This document shows positions 1-11,068 of a stretch of DNA of 64,000 nt, one piece after another. The stretch is from assembly GCA_951804985.1 (NCBI GenBank), contig OX638135.1, forward strand, positions 36,456,032 to 36,520,031, in the 5' to 3' direction. The notes below the pieces were generated by a model. That model made no database searches and was not told where the DNA came from. It saw only the letters and a list, made by a program, of their open reading frames with translations. The stretch is from Dryomyza anilis (Eukaryota; Arthropoda; Insecta; Diptera; Dryomyzidae). Position 1 is the stretch's first letter, and each line of letters opens with the position of its first letter. Both the position numbers and the translations under genes were made by a program.

Positions 1-800
1 CTATTGTGTGATAGAGAGTGAAGCTGATCCTCTCTCATCAAGTCTGTGCCAAAGATCTGCCTTCTTATTCTAGAAAATGCTGGACAGTCACAGAGATAGT
101 GCTCTGTGGTGCCAGTTTCTTCGTAGCAGGCAGAACATAAGGCGCTTTCGGCCAGGCCGATTGCGTTCATGTGTTTTTCACATGCGTTGTGTCCCGTTAG
201 AAGTCCCGTCAGTTTTCTGCACTCCTTTCTACTTAAGGAAAGTAGAAACGAGGCCGATCTTTTGGTTATCGTCGGTGTCATGAGCTTGGAGAATCTGCAT
301 TTCGTCTCATTCAGCCATCTGCTCTTGTGTGCGGAGGCGACCCAAGAGCTGATGACGAATTTCCCCGTAGATGCAGGTAGTCCAAGCACAGGTTCTGGTC
401 CAAATGGATTATCCTCAGATCCAGCACGTGCTAGTTCGTCAGATGTTTCATTGCCCGAAACTCCTTTATGGCCCGGCACCCAAATCAGTTTCAGTGTATT
501 GTATTTACCAACACAATTGAGACGTGATCTGCATTGACGTACAATTTTGGATGTGATGACCTGGTTGTTCAAAGCCATAAGAGCAGCCTGACTATCGCTG
601 CAAACTGATATAGCCCTGTTCTGCCATCTATTATCCGCAATGTAGTCCATAGCCATAAGTATAGCATAGACTTCGGCTTGATATACCGAGGCATTGTCGC
701 CTAAGGCGAAGTGAAGTCTGCGGTGTGACCCTCTACCTGGCTCACAGTCAGGCGTTAGCCAGTCTTGAATGTCAGGTTGGCAGACCTCAAAATTTCGTCT
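1..800 (-). pseudogene. LINE ORF2 RNase H domain and C-terminal Cys/His motif (partial)
   Basis: Minus-strand reading shows VYQAEVYAILMAMDYI (catalytic Glu), ISVCSDSQAALMALN (catalytic Asp) and GNETSDELARAGS (last Asp), the order of a LINE RNase H, at roughly 700 down to 400. The segment that should bring the first Asp (a TDGS-like motif), near 740-780, reads as unrelated sequence, so this domain probably lost its N-terminal strand. Near 55-150 a motif CSACYEETGTTEHYLCDCP follows, the Cys/His knuckle that ends ORF2 in Jockey-superfamily elements. RNase H removes the RNA strand from the hybrid. The ORF runs off the left edge. Confidence 0.8.
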
Positions 801-1379
801 TGGTAATATTTCTGTTATCATTGCATCAGAGGGCATCTCCAGTAGACAGGTGTCTAATGGAGTGTCAAGTGCAATATCAGAGATATTCCAGGGAACATTA
901 AACCAGAAACCACCTCGTTTTAGTCTCCAGCAGCCTTTCATGGTTTCGCCTCTGATGAAGATGTCAAGTGGTGGTAGGTTTAAGATTGCATTCAGTGCTG
1001 GACCAGGTGTAGTGGGAAAAGCACCCGTAACACCCAGACACACAGTTCTCTGAATCTTGGCAAGACTAGTTGTCACGCATTTTCGCGACAGCTTGTTCCA
1101 CCAGACTACCGATGCATATGATATCATCGGTCTTATCATTACCGTGTAAATCCATAAGGTTTTGCTCGGCGATAGTCCCCATGTCTTCCCAAAAATTCCT
1201 CTGCTTTGCCAGAAGGCATTCAATGCTCGCGAAATTTTATTTTCAACATGTTTTGTCCAAAGTAGTTTACTATCTAGAGTTAAGCCCAGATATTTTACTT
1301 CGTTAGACAGAGGAATAGTGACACCCTTAAGTACTGGTAGAGATAATCCTGTCATTATTCTTTTCCTAGTGAAGAGAAC

Positions 1380-2131
1380 AATCCCTGTTTTGTGAGGGTT
1401 GACGGAAAGTCCGTTTGCAGAACACCAGCTGTCAATTCGGTTCAACGAGTTTTGTGTTTTAACACAGACCTCATTGAGGGAAAAGCCTGTGGCAAGAATG
1501 GCAACATCATCTGCATAGGCCTGGGAATAGACACCTGGTCCATCGAGATCGTTGACTAGAGAGTCAACCAGCATACACCAGAGCAGGGGGGAGAGAACGC
1601 CTCCTTGAGGACAACCTCTATTCACCCCTGCCATAATATACTGACCGCACTCCGCCTCCGAAGTGATGGTCCTAAACATTAGCATTGACCTTAGCCATTT
1701 GACCAATGTTTCATCTATTCCATGCCTTCTAGCTGCGTCACACATTCCATCAAAAGTCGCATTATCAAAAGCACCCTCGATGTCAACAAATATGCCCATC
1801 ACGTACATCTTCCTCTGAAAAGCATGCTCGATCCGGCCAACCAGATGTTGCAATGCTGCTTCACAGAATTTTCCACGTTGGTAGGCATGTTGTCTTGATG
1901 ATAGTGGGTACCTTGACAGCGATGTTTTTCTGATGTGCAGCTCAACTAGTCTTTCTAGACACTTTAGTATGAAGGACATCATACTAATGGGTCTGAAGCT
2001 CTTGGCTATGGAATAGTCTACTCTTCCAACTTTAGGAATGAAGGCTACTTTAACTAAACGCCAGGATGTCGGAATGTATGCCCATGCGAGACTTGCTCTA
2101 AAGATCTTCTTTAGGCATGGTAGCAATTGGG
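1380..2131 (-). pseudogene. LINE ORF2 reverse transcriptase domain
   Basis: Minus-strand translation gives RT blocks in the normal order: WRLVKVAFIPKVG and FRPISMMSFILKCLERL (1980-2070), RQHAYQRGKFCEAALQHL (1840-1900), GIFVDIEGAFDNATFDGM with the first catalytic Asp (about 1745-1800), RGCPQGGVLSPLLW (about 1580-1625), and AYADDVAILATG with the catalytic Asp pair (about 1495-1530), then a thumb-side stretch ending HKTGIVLFTRKR. The active-site residues are intact. The finger region before these blocks is missing together with the endonuclease-RT linker. RT copies LINE RNA at the nicked target. Confidence 0.85.
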
Positions 2132-3043
2132 TTATACATAAGCGTTCCACCAAGGAACGGGAGGTCTAGATAACGTTTTTCGTACCGGACATGTTCGTAC
2201 AAAACTAGAATTTATGACATCGTTCATAACTTGAACGGACGTCTCAATACTTTCTTTGGTACGAATTCTGACAGGAATATTGAGGGAATTCTCAAGTTCA
2301 TGTCTGAAGCGTGCCCAGTTCGTTTTTCTGGGGTTTCTTACCGTCATAGAGGGCAGCACCTCTCGGTCAGTATGAAACTCGATATACCTGTGGTCCGATA
2401 AAGAATCTTCTTTAAGAACCTTCCAGTTAAAGATTGACTCTCTCAGTCTACAGTTAGACAAAGTAAGGTCAATCACTTTCTGTCTTCTAGCAGTCACAAA
2501 AGTGGGTTTATTACCAGTGTTGTGAATGTTCAGATTGGAGGTCATGATGAAGTCAAGGAGTCTGGTACCTCGCGCGTTGCATTTAAGGCTGCCCCACACA
2601 GTGTGTTGAGCATTAGCGTCACAGCAAAGAATAAGGCCGGTCTCCTTAAGATCACAGTACTCTATGAGCTCAACAATTGCCTTTGGCGGAGGAGGCAGTA
2701 GTGAGTCATAGGGGAAGTAACCTGAGGCGACAATCAGATGTTTCCATCCACTATCGCTTTCATAGCTCACTTTTGCTGCCACCAGGTCTTGCCCACAGAA
2801 TTGGGTTAACTTAGTGACAGCAAAGTGTTTCGATACTATAAGACAGCTTCTAGGCCTTGCGGCTTGCTCATCGTATAGTATGGTTTCACCACGTAGTTCA
2901 CTAAGACCACAGATGCGTTTGTTATACACCCATGGTTCTTGAATAGCTGTGATGTGAGGTAATGTATGCAACATGGAGAGCCGCTTACCTAGTAAAGCGG
3001 TAGCAGCTTTAGAATGTTGCAGATTTATCTGAGTAAATATCAT
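2132..3043 (-). pseudogene. LINE ORF2 N-terminus: apurinic-like endonuclease domain
   Basis: An open frame of 303 codons that starts MIFTQINLQHSKAAT. This is the usual opening of a LINE endonuclease of the exonuclease-endonuclease-phosphatase fold, which nicks the target DNA to prime reverse transcription. Visible motifs in order: QINLQHSKAA (N), AIQEPW (catalytic Glu), the central CCDANAQHTVWGS (Asp/Asn pair), and SLSDHRYI (catalytic Asp-His). All key residues are present, so the domain itself looks intact. It ends in PPVPWWN, the linker motif that normally leads over 100-150 residues into the RT. Here a stop follows only three codons later and RT motifs begin almost at once, which points to an internal deletion near 2140. 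Confidence 0.88.
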
Positions 3044-3080
3044 GACAGGATAATTAACTCGTTTCTCATCATATGCCTAT

Positions 3081-4449
3081 TCATTTGGAATTGATTCGGA
3101 ATATGATCCGTCCAAAGAATAAGTTTAGATGGTTGTCGTACTTAGATAGCATGACATCTAACGACTTCTGGTCTAAGCCAACAACCAGGGTTGAGCCCTC
3201 CTTGTCCTCCGGACCTCGCTCTGGTTTATGGCTATAGATTTTCCATCCGTTCGTTTCGATGCCCTGGTTCTGAGCACGTAGGCAGGCAAACACTTCCGCT
3301 GTTTTCCTGATAGGACCAGGTATCCAGCATATTGCTCGCCTGCGTTTGGGTTCGTCTCCGCTGAAAACAGCGAAGCGCGATTTGCCCAAGGAGGGGATTT
3401 TAGCAACGGCTGTGGCAATCCAATCGAAATTGGCTTGAGACGAGCATAGCACCTTCGTCTCATAGCCTTTTGCGTTTGCACTGACAACGCCGGTGCTGAC
3501 TAGCCGCCAAAGATGATCGGTGCAGTGTTTTACTTCTGCATCATTCATCTTTTGCTCCTTCCCCAATTTGCCAATAATCGCAACCGGAAGGAGCTTTGCG
3601 AGCAGCATCACGATATGATACTGCTAGCCTACCTCTGCCAGTGGATGTTGAAGGCAGTTCATCCGCAGCCGATCCGGAACATGAGGCACCAGTGCTCTTG
3701 ATTGTTGAAGCAATATCACTGGAAACTGTCGAGTTCTGGGAGTTACGGGGTTTCGCAGTAGCAGTGAAGGTTTTAAACTTCTTGCCATTGCGCTTCTCAG
3801 GTGCATTGGCAGCCACAACAGCAGCAGCGGATGGTCCGTCTTCAGTCGGAGTAACCTCCACCGATCTATCGCGTTTTGCTGTGGTAGCTGGGGAAGAGAA
3901 AGCTCCAGCGTCGCCTTTAGCCTTTTCAGCCTCTTTGCGATCTTTCGCTTTATTCTTCCTTCTCCTACTCACCTGGGCATCGGACAACCTGACCTCCGTA
4001 TTCAGAGATCCGGGTCCGGTCTCCAATGGAAGTTTAGCTTCCAGTTGGGTGTCGGTCTCTCTAGGATTAGATGCTGGTAAGACACCACTTTCCTTTGATC
4101 GACCCATGTTTCCAAATACGTGACAGAAAGGAGCCCTGAGAGGAAACAACACTGTCGAGCAGCCATACAGTGGAGGATTAGTCGTAGGCATAGCCGAACC
4201 GACACTTTCCTCTACTTGTATGGGAACCGCTGCGTTGTCGTTATCCTCCTCTAGATTCCTAGCTGTCTCATAAATTTGGGAGATGGAGGGGCACGATGAA
4301 CCCCCTGCTACAGGAGAAGAGAGGTTCATCGTACCAGGGTTGGTTGCGTGGATTGAGGCCTCCAGAATCCTTGCCTCAGCCGCCGAAGCGGGTGGATTGC
4401 CACTTTTGTGGGTACCACCTGGAGTAGTTAAATCTTTATGTTGACCCAT
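3081..4449 (-). pseudogene. LINE ORF1 (gag-like nucleic-acid-binding protein), frameshifted
   Basis: Two overlapping reading frames together make one ORF1: an N-terminal part (4449-3541, 302 codons) and a C-terminal part (3611-3081) in another frame, so one frameshift lies between 3541 and 3611. The N-terminal part is low-complexity, Ser/Thr/Ala-rich, with a basic patch (RRRKNKAKDRKEAEKAK) that may bind nucleic acid. The C-terminal part has the pattern of the domain found in many arthropod LINE ORF1s (DUF4780-like): a WIPGPIRK motif, then LRAQNQGIETNGWKI, and an end in FFGRIIFRI. ORF1 proteins coat LINE RNA. The start at 4449 is the first ATG after a stop-rich leader. ORF2 begins 37 bases after the ORF1 stop, the usual LINE spacing. 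The DUF assignment is from memory of the pattern and is moderate. Confidence 0.7.
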
Positions 4450-4500
4450 CGCGGTGGTATAGGGGTTTCTTTAGAGTCTGCCACCCCACCAATAAAAAAG

Positions 4501-4667
4501 ACTATAGTAGTATTTAGTTCATTACTCATCACAAGCCTGTCTGACAAGGGTGACCCTACCAGAAACTTAAAAAAAAAAAAGTTTCCGTCAGCTTAGCCTT
4601 ATTGAGTCATTGTAACTTAAGCCCCCACACCACGTCAAGGTAACCACCACGTGGGGGTTACCTTGAC
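4501..4667. repeat. LINE leader or flank with a 12-bp perfect inverted repeat
   Basis: Non-coding stretch between the LOA-like ORF1 and the next element. At 4634-4645 GTCAAGGTAACC is repeated inverted at 4656-4667 around a 10-base centre containing CACGTG. It ends exactly where homology to the neighbouring RTE fragment starts. It may be part of the LINE 5' UTR or the end of an unrecognised element. Confidence 0.5.
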
Positions 4668-5663
4668 TAATCCAGGAAAAGACCCTAGAAAAACATATCG
4701 ACACCTACCAACTGTTAGTCGACTATAAAGCCGCCTTCGACACTCCGATAAGGGAACGATTATACGCCGCAATGTCTGAGTTCGGTATACCTGCGAAACT
4801 TATAAGGCTTTGCAGGATGACCCTGAGCAGCACACGTTGCTCAGTGAGAATAGGAAAAGACCTCTCCGAGCCATTTCATACCGAACGAGGTTTCAGACAG
4901 GGTGATTCCCTATCGTGCGGTTTTTTTAACTTAACGGCACTATCCTCAACAAAAGTGTCATGTCTCTCGCATATGCCGATGATATTGATATCATTGGCAG
5001 GAGCGCACGAGCAGTCAGCGCAGCATTCTTCAGATTGAAGAAAGTGTCCCGTCGAATGGGTCTCGCGGTGAACGAAGACAAGACGAAGTTCCTTGTGTCA
5101 ACAAGCAAAAAATAATCCGTTCGTCTTGGACAAAAAGCTGATTTTGACACCCACAAGTTCGACATTGTGAAGGACTTCGTCTATCTGGGATACAGCATCA
5201 ACAGCAACAACGATATCAGCCTGGAGATTAAACGGAAAATAACTCTATCCTACTTCGGGCTCAGTAAGCAATTGAAAAGTAGAGCCCTCTTTCGCCAGAC
5301 AAAAATAACGCTCTACAACTCACTCATCTTGCCCGTCCTACTTTATGGTGCAGAAACATGTACGCCAGCCTCCACCGATGAGAGAGCACTGGGAGCGTTC
5401 GAGAGAAAGATTCTCCGTACAATCTTTGGCCCTATCTGCTTTGCTAACGAGTATCGAATCAGGATGAACCATGATCAGTATGAGTTATTCGGCGACATTG
5501 ACGACATAGTCATGCGCATCAAGATCCAGCGGCTTCGCTAGCTAGGTCATGTCGAACGAATGGATCAAAACACCCAAGCAAAGAAGGTGCTTGATTCGAG
5601 ATTCGAAGGTGGACAGCATAGAAGAGGGCGTCCAAATCTGCGTTGGAAAGACCAAGATTTATC
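4668..5663 (+). mobile_element. RTE-type LINE fragment (RT palm to near the 3' end), copy 1
   Basis: Plus-strand reading matches the two RTE-type copies at 45.3-48.9 kb over their C-terminal part: TYQLLVDYKAAFDTPIRERL, FGIPAKLIRLCRMTL, SEPFHTERGFRQGDSLS, LAYADDIDIIG (catalytic Asp pair), VKDFVYLGYSINS, LPVLLYGAETC, AFERKILRTIFGP. Compared with the copy at 47.9-48.9 kb, about 55 bases are missing between FFNL and the YADD block (near 4935) and there is an in-frame TAA at 5113. Homology stops abruptly at about 5663, before the TAAG-rich 3' end seen in the others, so it is truncated at both ends. RTE clade is my best assignment from the motif style. Confidence 0.8.
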
Positions 5664-6600
5664 AGTTGCCCAAATTTCACCTATCAAAAAAGTAAAATCT
5701 CAAAAAAAAAATTTTTTTGGTCGATTTGGTGTGGAATGGTCCTTATACCTTTCAAAGAATTATATGACAAACACTTTGGTTTGTCCTTACGGTAAATTGT
5801 ACATGCTTAAATAAATATAACACAAAAATCCTTACACTTCTGCTTTTTAAATAATTTCGAATGGTAGGAAAAAAATCCTAGAATATTCGTCTTTTACATA
5901 ATATATTTGTACTATATTATTTATATTTGTGTTAAAATAAATAAGAGCTTTCATTATATTGATAGTTTTATGCATGTTTTATGTTGCATATTTTTATGCG
6001 CTTGTTTTTGATTTTTTTTTGTACATGAGAATCCTAGTCCTATAAATATATATTTCATTATATAAAGCATGTTTTGAATTATTTTAGAGGTAATTTTAGT
6101 TGGGCCAATAAACTGAACAGCATTGGTCAATTTCTGGGCCTGTAATGTTTTCTGTCATTGGGTTACATTTTACACGTCAGAAAAGGCACGAAGTTATATT
6201 CCCAAGGGTTGACCAGACTTGGGCCATATAAGGAGTTCGTACTTGTCCCAGAGTTGTGTACTACTGGCGCAAATCCGGGCCAACCTTGGGCCGATCGTTT
6301 TTCCCTACATTCATTCATACATACACAAATTGAGCACCATGTTTACAAAATTTACCTTGTACTTTTATGAGTATGAGAAAAAAGGAAAATGCGTATTGCT
6401 ACTACCTCGTGAGGAAAAAAAAATGAAATGTCTTCAAGACAGCACTCATGAGTAGTGAAATGTTTACCCTCCGATAATTATGCATTTATGCGTTGAGAGA
6501 AAGTCGAATATTTTTCTCTTACTCATTCATGTCGTGTGTAGTAAAATCAAACGAATTACGCATGCATGAAGCATTATGAGTATTTAATTATGTTATATAT
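5664..6600. other. AT-rich spacer without a recognisable gene
   Basis: Very AT-rich with poly(A) and poly(T) runs. A less AT-rich island at 6100-6310 has several TGGGCC(A/G) words (6101, 6136, 6222, 6289) and short open frames that resemble nothing I know. It may be the end of an unidentified DNA element. Confidence 0.5.
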
Positions 6601-6609
6601 ATTCAAACT

Positions 6610-6775
6610 ACTTGTTAAAAATACATTGTTAATTATTATTCAAATTAAATTATCTACGCTGTTAAAAAATATTGACATTTAATTTTCATATAAAATATTT
6701 TTTCAATTCAAATAAATTATTCAAACTAGAAAGTTTAAATTCAATTTTGCTTCTTTAATAACTGTCAAGAGTTTA
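6610..6775 (+). repeat. Dispersed repeat 'S', copy 1 (also at 51650-51780)
   Basis: About 130-160 bases, clearly alike in the two places. Shared landmarks in the same order are ATTATCTA(C/T)GCTGT, AAAATATTGACATTTAATTTT, ATTCAAACTAGA and AGTTTAAATTC. Neither copy codes for protein. After it, 6776-7140 holds a short open frame (from 6775) that I do not recognise. Confidence 0.6.
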
Positions 6776-7159
6776 TGGCCCCAGGCGAGATGTACTTTAT
6801 CAAATCATCCATTATTAAATTGAACACCGATAATGACCATCAATGGAAATATAAAGTCTGTGGTAAATTCCAGAATGTTTGTAATAGTTCATATGAATTA
6901 GAAGGATCATCAACATATATTAAATCTAAAATTCTTTTACTAGAATTCATTATATTATTACAGTTCAGCCATAGTGCCCAAAAATTGTATGTTCCAATTA
7001 AGCGGAGATGTAGGAATCAAAGATGAGAAGTCAAATGATGAATTCCAGGAAACAGATGGTAAAATCTCTAAAGATGAAGAAAGAGTCTCCAGATTTAAGT
7101 AATGATGTTATTAAACGTATTGAATCCAAATGTTTTACGTATAATATGTAATCTGAACC

Positions 7160-7800
7160 ATAAGGTATGTAGGAACATATTATGTAAATCGATTTTTTTT
7201 TTGTTATTTTAACACAGACACAAACGGATTCTATTTCGGAATTAATATTTATTTCTTCAGCTATTAATGAAGTGGATATTGCAAGTAAAACTTCAAAACC
7301 AATTTTGTGTTCGCGATCACGTCTACAAATTTGATAATTGTTACTTAATATTTCGGAATTTAATATATGTGAGCGTAGTTTCGGTAAATGCTATTATATC
7401 ATATGTGTAATCAAAACTGTTTATATATAAAGATGAAAGTTTAGTATTAAGCCCTCGGACATTTTGGTAAGCCATGGAGATTTTCTTGCTGCAATTAGTT
7501 ACTCGTTTTTTGACTGATTTGGTAAACGCGGCGGTAAACGGGCGTCATTGTCTTGTCTGCGATCGTTTTTATAGACAAATTCTCGAACAAGTGTATTTCT
7601 GGGCCAAAAACTGTTGTCCAAGATTTCATTAAATACATTTTCAGGACTGATTACCTTAAAAGATGATATATTACGAGTATATGCATAGTTGAATTTAAAC
7701 GTATCAATATCAGCATCACGGTTCAATTTTGATTTAATGTAGTAGTTGATGTCATCTACACTAGTATCCGGTGTAAAACTAGTATCCGATGCAAAACGTT
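7160..7800 (-). pseudogene. CR1/Jockey-type LINE fragment: end of ORF1 and start of ORF2 endonuclease
   Basis: Reading right to left, 7800-7499 encodes the tail of a gag-like ORF1: SFKVISPENVFNEILDNSFW followed by PRNTLVREFVYK, then a stop. The pattern Phe-Lys-Val, an Asn/Asp, Trp-Pro and Val-Arg-x-Phe is typical of ORF1 C-termini in fly LINEs with an RNA-binding fold. The next frame (7480-7180) gives YQNVRGLNTKLSSLY, the opening of a LINE endonuclease, and then LNSEILSNNYQICRRDR and FEVLLAI, interrupted by two TGA stops. The fragment ends near 7180 before the catalytic centre. Recognition rests on motif style, so the clade is uncertain. Confidence 0.65.
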
Positions 7801-7819
7801 TTTTTGGGTGGAATAATTC

Positions 7820-8640
7820 TTAGTTCTTTAGGCAGAAAGAATTTGGACAGCATGACGTCGACGCTGTAAGAGCGATGAAATTTGGAAAAGCGGTAAGAGA
7901 TTTTCATATTATCGACTGCGGTGTAAAGCGACATAGCGACATTTGTATTGAGTGTAAAATGACGAAAACGCCATTTAATAAGAAATCCGATTCATTAGAC
8001 CTGATCCATTCAGATATTTGCGGTACGGTTACACGTGGTGGAAAATGCTATTTTGTGACATTCATTGACGACTTCAGTAGGTTCACAGTAGTTTATTTCT
8101 TCACGATAAAGCAGAAGAAAAATTGAACGTTTTTAAAATTTTCCTGAATTTATTTTACGTACGATATATACATCGAAAATGATTAAAATGATCTCGACAA
8201 AAGAGGGGTCCGAAAACAGTTTACAGTTCCCTTTTCTCTGCAGTAGGAAAGATAAGCGGAGAGGAAGAATAGGTCTTTAGTAGAAATGGCGCGATGTTTA
8301 TTAGCTGAAGCTTAATTACTAAATCTTTTTTGGGGCGAAGCAGTAATGACTGCAAACTATATAGAGATTTGCTTGGTATCTTGTTCGATTCTCTTGACTA
8401 CATTCGAACATTGGGAATGCAAAAAGCCTGACATTAATCTATTTCACATATTTGTCTCGAAAGCCTTTGCTTTGATTCCTAAAGAACGCCGACGTAAACT
8501 GAACCGAAATGCTAAAGCTTTAACTTTCGTGGGTTACGATGAAAATTCACTTTTTTTCTTTTGGTCAATGTTCACACCAAGAAAATTACGATTAGCAGAG
8601 ACGTAAGATTTTTCAAAATTGACGATGTTGCAAAAACTAA
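7820..8640 (+). pseudogene. Copia-type gag-pre-integrase and integrase fragment, copy 1
   Basis: The frame through 7850-8126 gives the end of a gag-pre-integrase domain (EFGQHDVDAVRAMKFGKAV), a zinc-binding Cys pair (CIECK), and LIHSDICGTVTRGGKCY with the first catalytic Asp of a Ty1/copia integrase and FIDDFSRFT after it. Two GAC codons of the DDE core region and the usual SDNG block are lost in a stop-rich stretch at 8127-8280. VEMARCLLAEA-like sequence at about 8283-8310 and a second open frame (8346-8606) cover the integrase C-terminal half (KKPDINLFHIFVSKAFALIP, KALTFVGYDE). Integrase inserts the cDNA copy into the genome; this one is broken in several places. Confidence 0.8.
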
Positions 8641-9554
8641 AATTCCTGAGACGCATGGAACAAGGAGACATTCTGATGCACAAAGCGACGTGTTGTGTAT
8701 CACAATCGTAGAGCTTACAGCTTACATATGATCACAATATAATTTTAACCAGTATATATTTCTCGAAGGCATATTTTTAGGGTAAAGAATTATGCATGTT
8801 AAACACAGTCAGAATTTAATTGTTTTGGCACACACCATTTAACATACCCAGTACAGTACGCCCACATTAAATAGGTCACCTTGATCATACAAATAAATGC
8901 TGATTAAGTTCTTTTAGCACATATTAATGCTGACAAAGTTATCTTAGCCATATGAAAGTACTCATTTTGTGAAATTATAAGAATACGAGGTTAAGTATAG
9001 ACAGAAATAAAACGTGTCCAAAGAGCTAGTGTTTGTTTTATTAAGTTAAAAAAAAGACTTAGCTGAAATCAGCCAAGTAAGTATAAAGGATCAAGGACAA
9101 ATTTCAAAAATAAGTTGAAGTCGAAAAAGGACCTCAACATTTTGACTCAGCCGGTATTTCAAACCATGCTTTCAGGGATCGAGAGCAAAAGGACGTTAGA
9201 AGAAAGAAAAATAGATCACTTGATTAAATAGTGATTGTTTATGCCAAACAGAGCCATGCAAATGCCGCATGCAATTGCTGTATGCAAAATGAGCATTAAT
9301 TAATAATGTTTATTTCTTTTAACGCTAGATGGCGTTTAGTGTCACTGTGACACTAAATATGTTAAGTTAGTTTTAGGTTTCGTTTCTGTTTTTGGTCTCC
9401 AACCAAAAAGTGGTCTCTTCACTTTTGAACTCCAAGCGGTAAGAACGCACAATAAAGCGAACCTTAAAGAATAAATCCTAATGCCTTGCATTTTTATTTT
9501 TCCATAATTTCTATTTCCTATATGCCTATGAGCAGCTATTTCTTCGAGGAAAAT

Positions 9555-9702
9555 TATTATAGTTGTTAACAGTTGAAGCTTTTATTGGAAGTAAAATGAA
9601 AATAAAAAAAATTCATTTCAATCAGAAAATACAAAGTTAATATAATTAAAACTAAATACAAAAACTACAGTTAATAAACTTCAAGTAACACTAGCTTCAA
9701 CA
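9555..9702 (-). repeat. 3' LTR of nested copia element
   Basis: 148 bases, matching 12722-12873 base for base except a few changes and a 4-base length difference near the GGAAGTGAGT repeat. It contains AATAAAAGC on the minus strand as a candidate polyadenylation signal. Confidence 0.9.
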
Positions 9703-9721
9703 CTTTCCCTTATTATTGAAG

Positions 9722-10445
9722 TTACTGCATACCCATCCTATCACATAAAATTGCAAGCCTGGTCCTGGGAAGTGGCTTCGTCATTATATGTGCTACCTGC
9801 TCAACAGTTGATATTTGTTGAATCCCCAGTTTGCCTTCAGACACCTTTTCTCGAATAAAGAAGTGTTTCATTTCAATATGTTTGGTCCTACGATAAAATT
9901 CTGGATTTTGCGCAAGTCTTACTGTAGCTGCATTATCCACTTGCAAAATTGGCACTTCCTCCAGTTCCACCATTTCCTTGAATAGTCTACTCAGCCAAAT
10001 TATTTCCTGTGCGGCTTCGTTTGCTGCAACAGTCTCAGCTTCAGTGGTTGATGTTGCTACCATGGTTTGTACTCAACCATGAAATTGCGCCACCTGCGTG
10101 TTTGATAACCACTCCTGAAGTTGAACGACCAGTATTGGTGCATCCACCGAAATCTGCGTCACTGTAGCATTCTAGAATTTCTCTATTTACATTGCGGCTG
10201 TATACTATTCCAGCATTTGTCGTACCAACAATGTATCGTAACATTCTCTTCACTCACCAACCGTTGGTTGGTTTCTCCAACGATCTTGAAGAAAATCCTA
10301 CGATGTACGCTAAATCCGGTCTCGTACCAAGCATCAGGTACATTATTGCTCCTATAGCTTCTAGATACGGGAACTGCGTTTCTTCTTCTATCCATGTTTT
10401 CGAAATTTCCGGCGTTTTAGCATTGGTGTTGACACTGGTTTGCAT
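9722..10445 (-). pseudogene. Copia RNase H and connection of nested element
   Basis: 10445-10254 holds the RT connection (AIGAIMYLMLGTRPDLAYIV). 10253-10041 has MKRMLRYIVGTTNAGIVY and ECYSDADFGGCTNTGRSTSG (first RNase H Asp). 10063-9722 continues with STTEAETVAANEAAQEIIWL (Glu), LQVDNAATVRLAQNP (Asp) and RTKHIEMKHFFIREK, ending 19 bases from the 3' LTR. Small frame breaks near 10050 and 10254 separate the pieces. The domain is otherwise complete. Confidence 0.85.
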
Positions 10446-10960
10446 CCTGCAAAATTGAAGCGATCGAGAATAATCTTTGCATATGCCGTTTGACTTATCT
10501 TCAAAGTTTCGTCTTTTCTCTCGATTTCTAATCCTAAGAAGTAATCTGCTGGTTTTGCGACTATCTTAAATTCAGATTTCAATTCATTGATGAATTCTTC
10601 TAAGTCATGAAGATCACTTCCAGCAACTAATCCGTTATCTACATATAAGACTAGAACTATCTTCTTGTTATCTTTCTCTCGAATGTAAAGGCACGGATCC
10701 ACTTCGCCAGCTCGAAATCCTAGAGATATCAGGAAACTACCAAATCACCTATTCCAGCACCTTGGCGCCTGTTTCAAACCATACAAACTCCTCTTCAATT
10801 TGCAGACTCTGTACGTTCCATCATCACGAAACACCCACTTATACGAAATTGCCATAGCACCTCTCGGTAGAGACGTCAGCTTCCATGTCTGGTTTTCGTT
10901 CAACGAGGATATTTCTGAATCCATAGCTCTTTTTTAATCTACTCGCTGTTGAGACATGGT
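10388..10960 (-). pseudogene. Copia reverse transcriptase fragment with a changed active site
   Basis: From about 10920 downward the minus strand gives ENQTWKLTSLPRGAM, YKWVFRDDGTYRVC-like and LKRSLYGLKQAPRCW, then the open frame from 10702: DPCLYIREKDNKKIVLVLYV, DNGLVAGS, FLGLEIERKDETLKISQ. Copia RTs have LYVDD at the active site; here the second Asp is Asn (YVDN), which should abolish polymerisation. Stops at about 10735 and elsewhere also break the frame. The next ORFs continue into the RNase H domain. Confidence 0.82.
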
Positions 10961-11068
10961 CGCTTCTTGAAAAGTTTCTGGAGTTTATACCTCACTTATA
11001 AAACCTTCAGCTTCCATTACATATTCGTCTAAATATTTGCGCTTTTTTAGATCAGGAGCATTTTTTAA

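Larger units (their letters stand above)
1..4500 (-). mobile_element. LOA-like non-LTR retrotransposon (LINE), 3' end off the window
   Basis: A LINE reading right to left. From its 5' side it carries an ORF1 (4449 to 3081), an ORF2 apurinic-type endonuclease (3043 to 2132), a reverse transcriptase (about 2130 to 1380), an RNase H domain (about 760 to 350) and a terminal Cys/His motif near position 100. This domain order, with RNase H after the RT, is what LOA and I clade LINEs of flies have; the ORF1 type and the YADD RT motif make LOA the better guess. ORF1 has one frameshift and ORF2 has a deletion between endonuclease and RT, so the copy is dead. The 3' UTR and tail lie beyond position 1, and the exact 5' end (about 4500-4630) cannot be fixed. 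Confidence 0.85.

Noticed and set aside
3596..4123. 175-codon plus-strand frame over LINE ORF1
   Set aside because: Antisense shadow of the minus-strand ORF1; no motif of its own.
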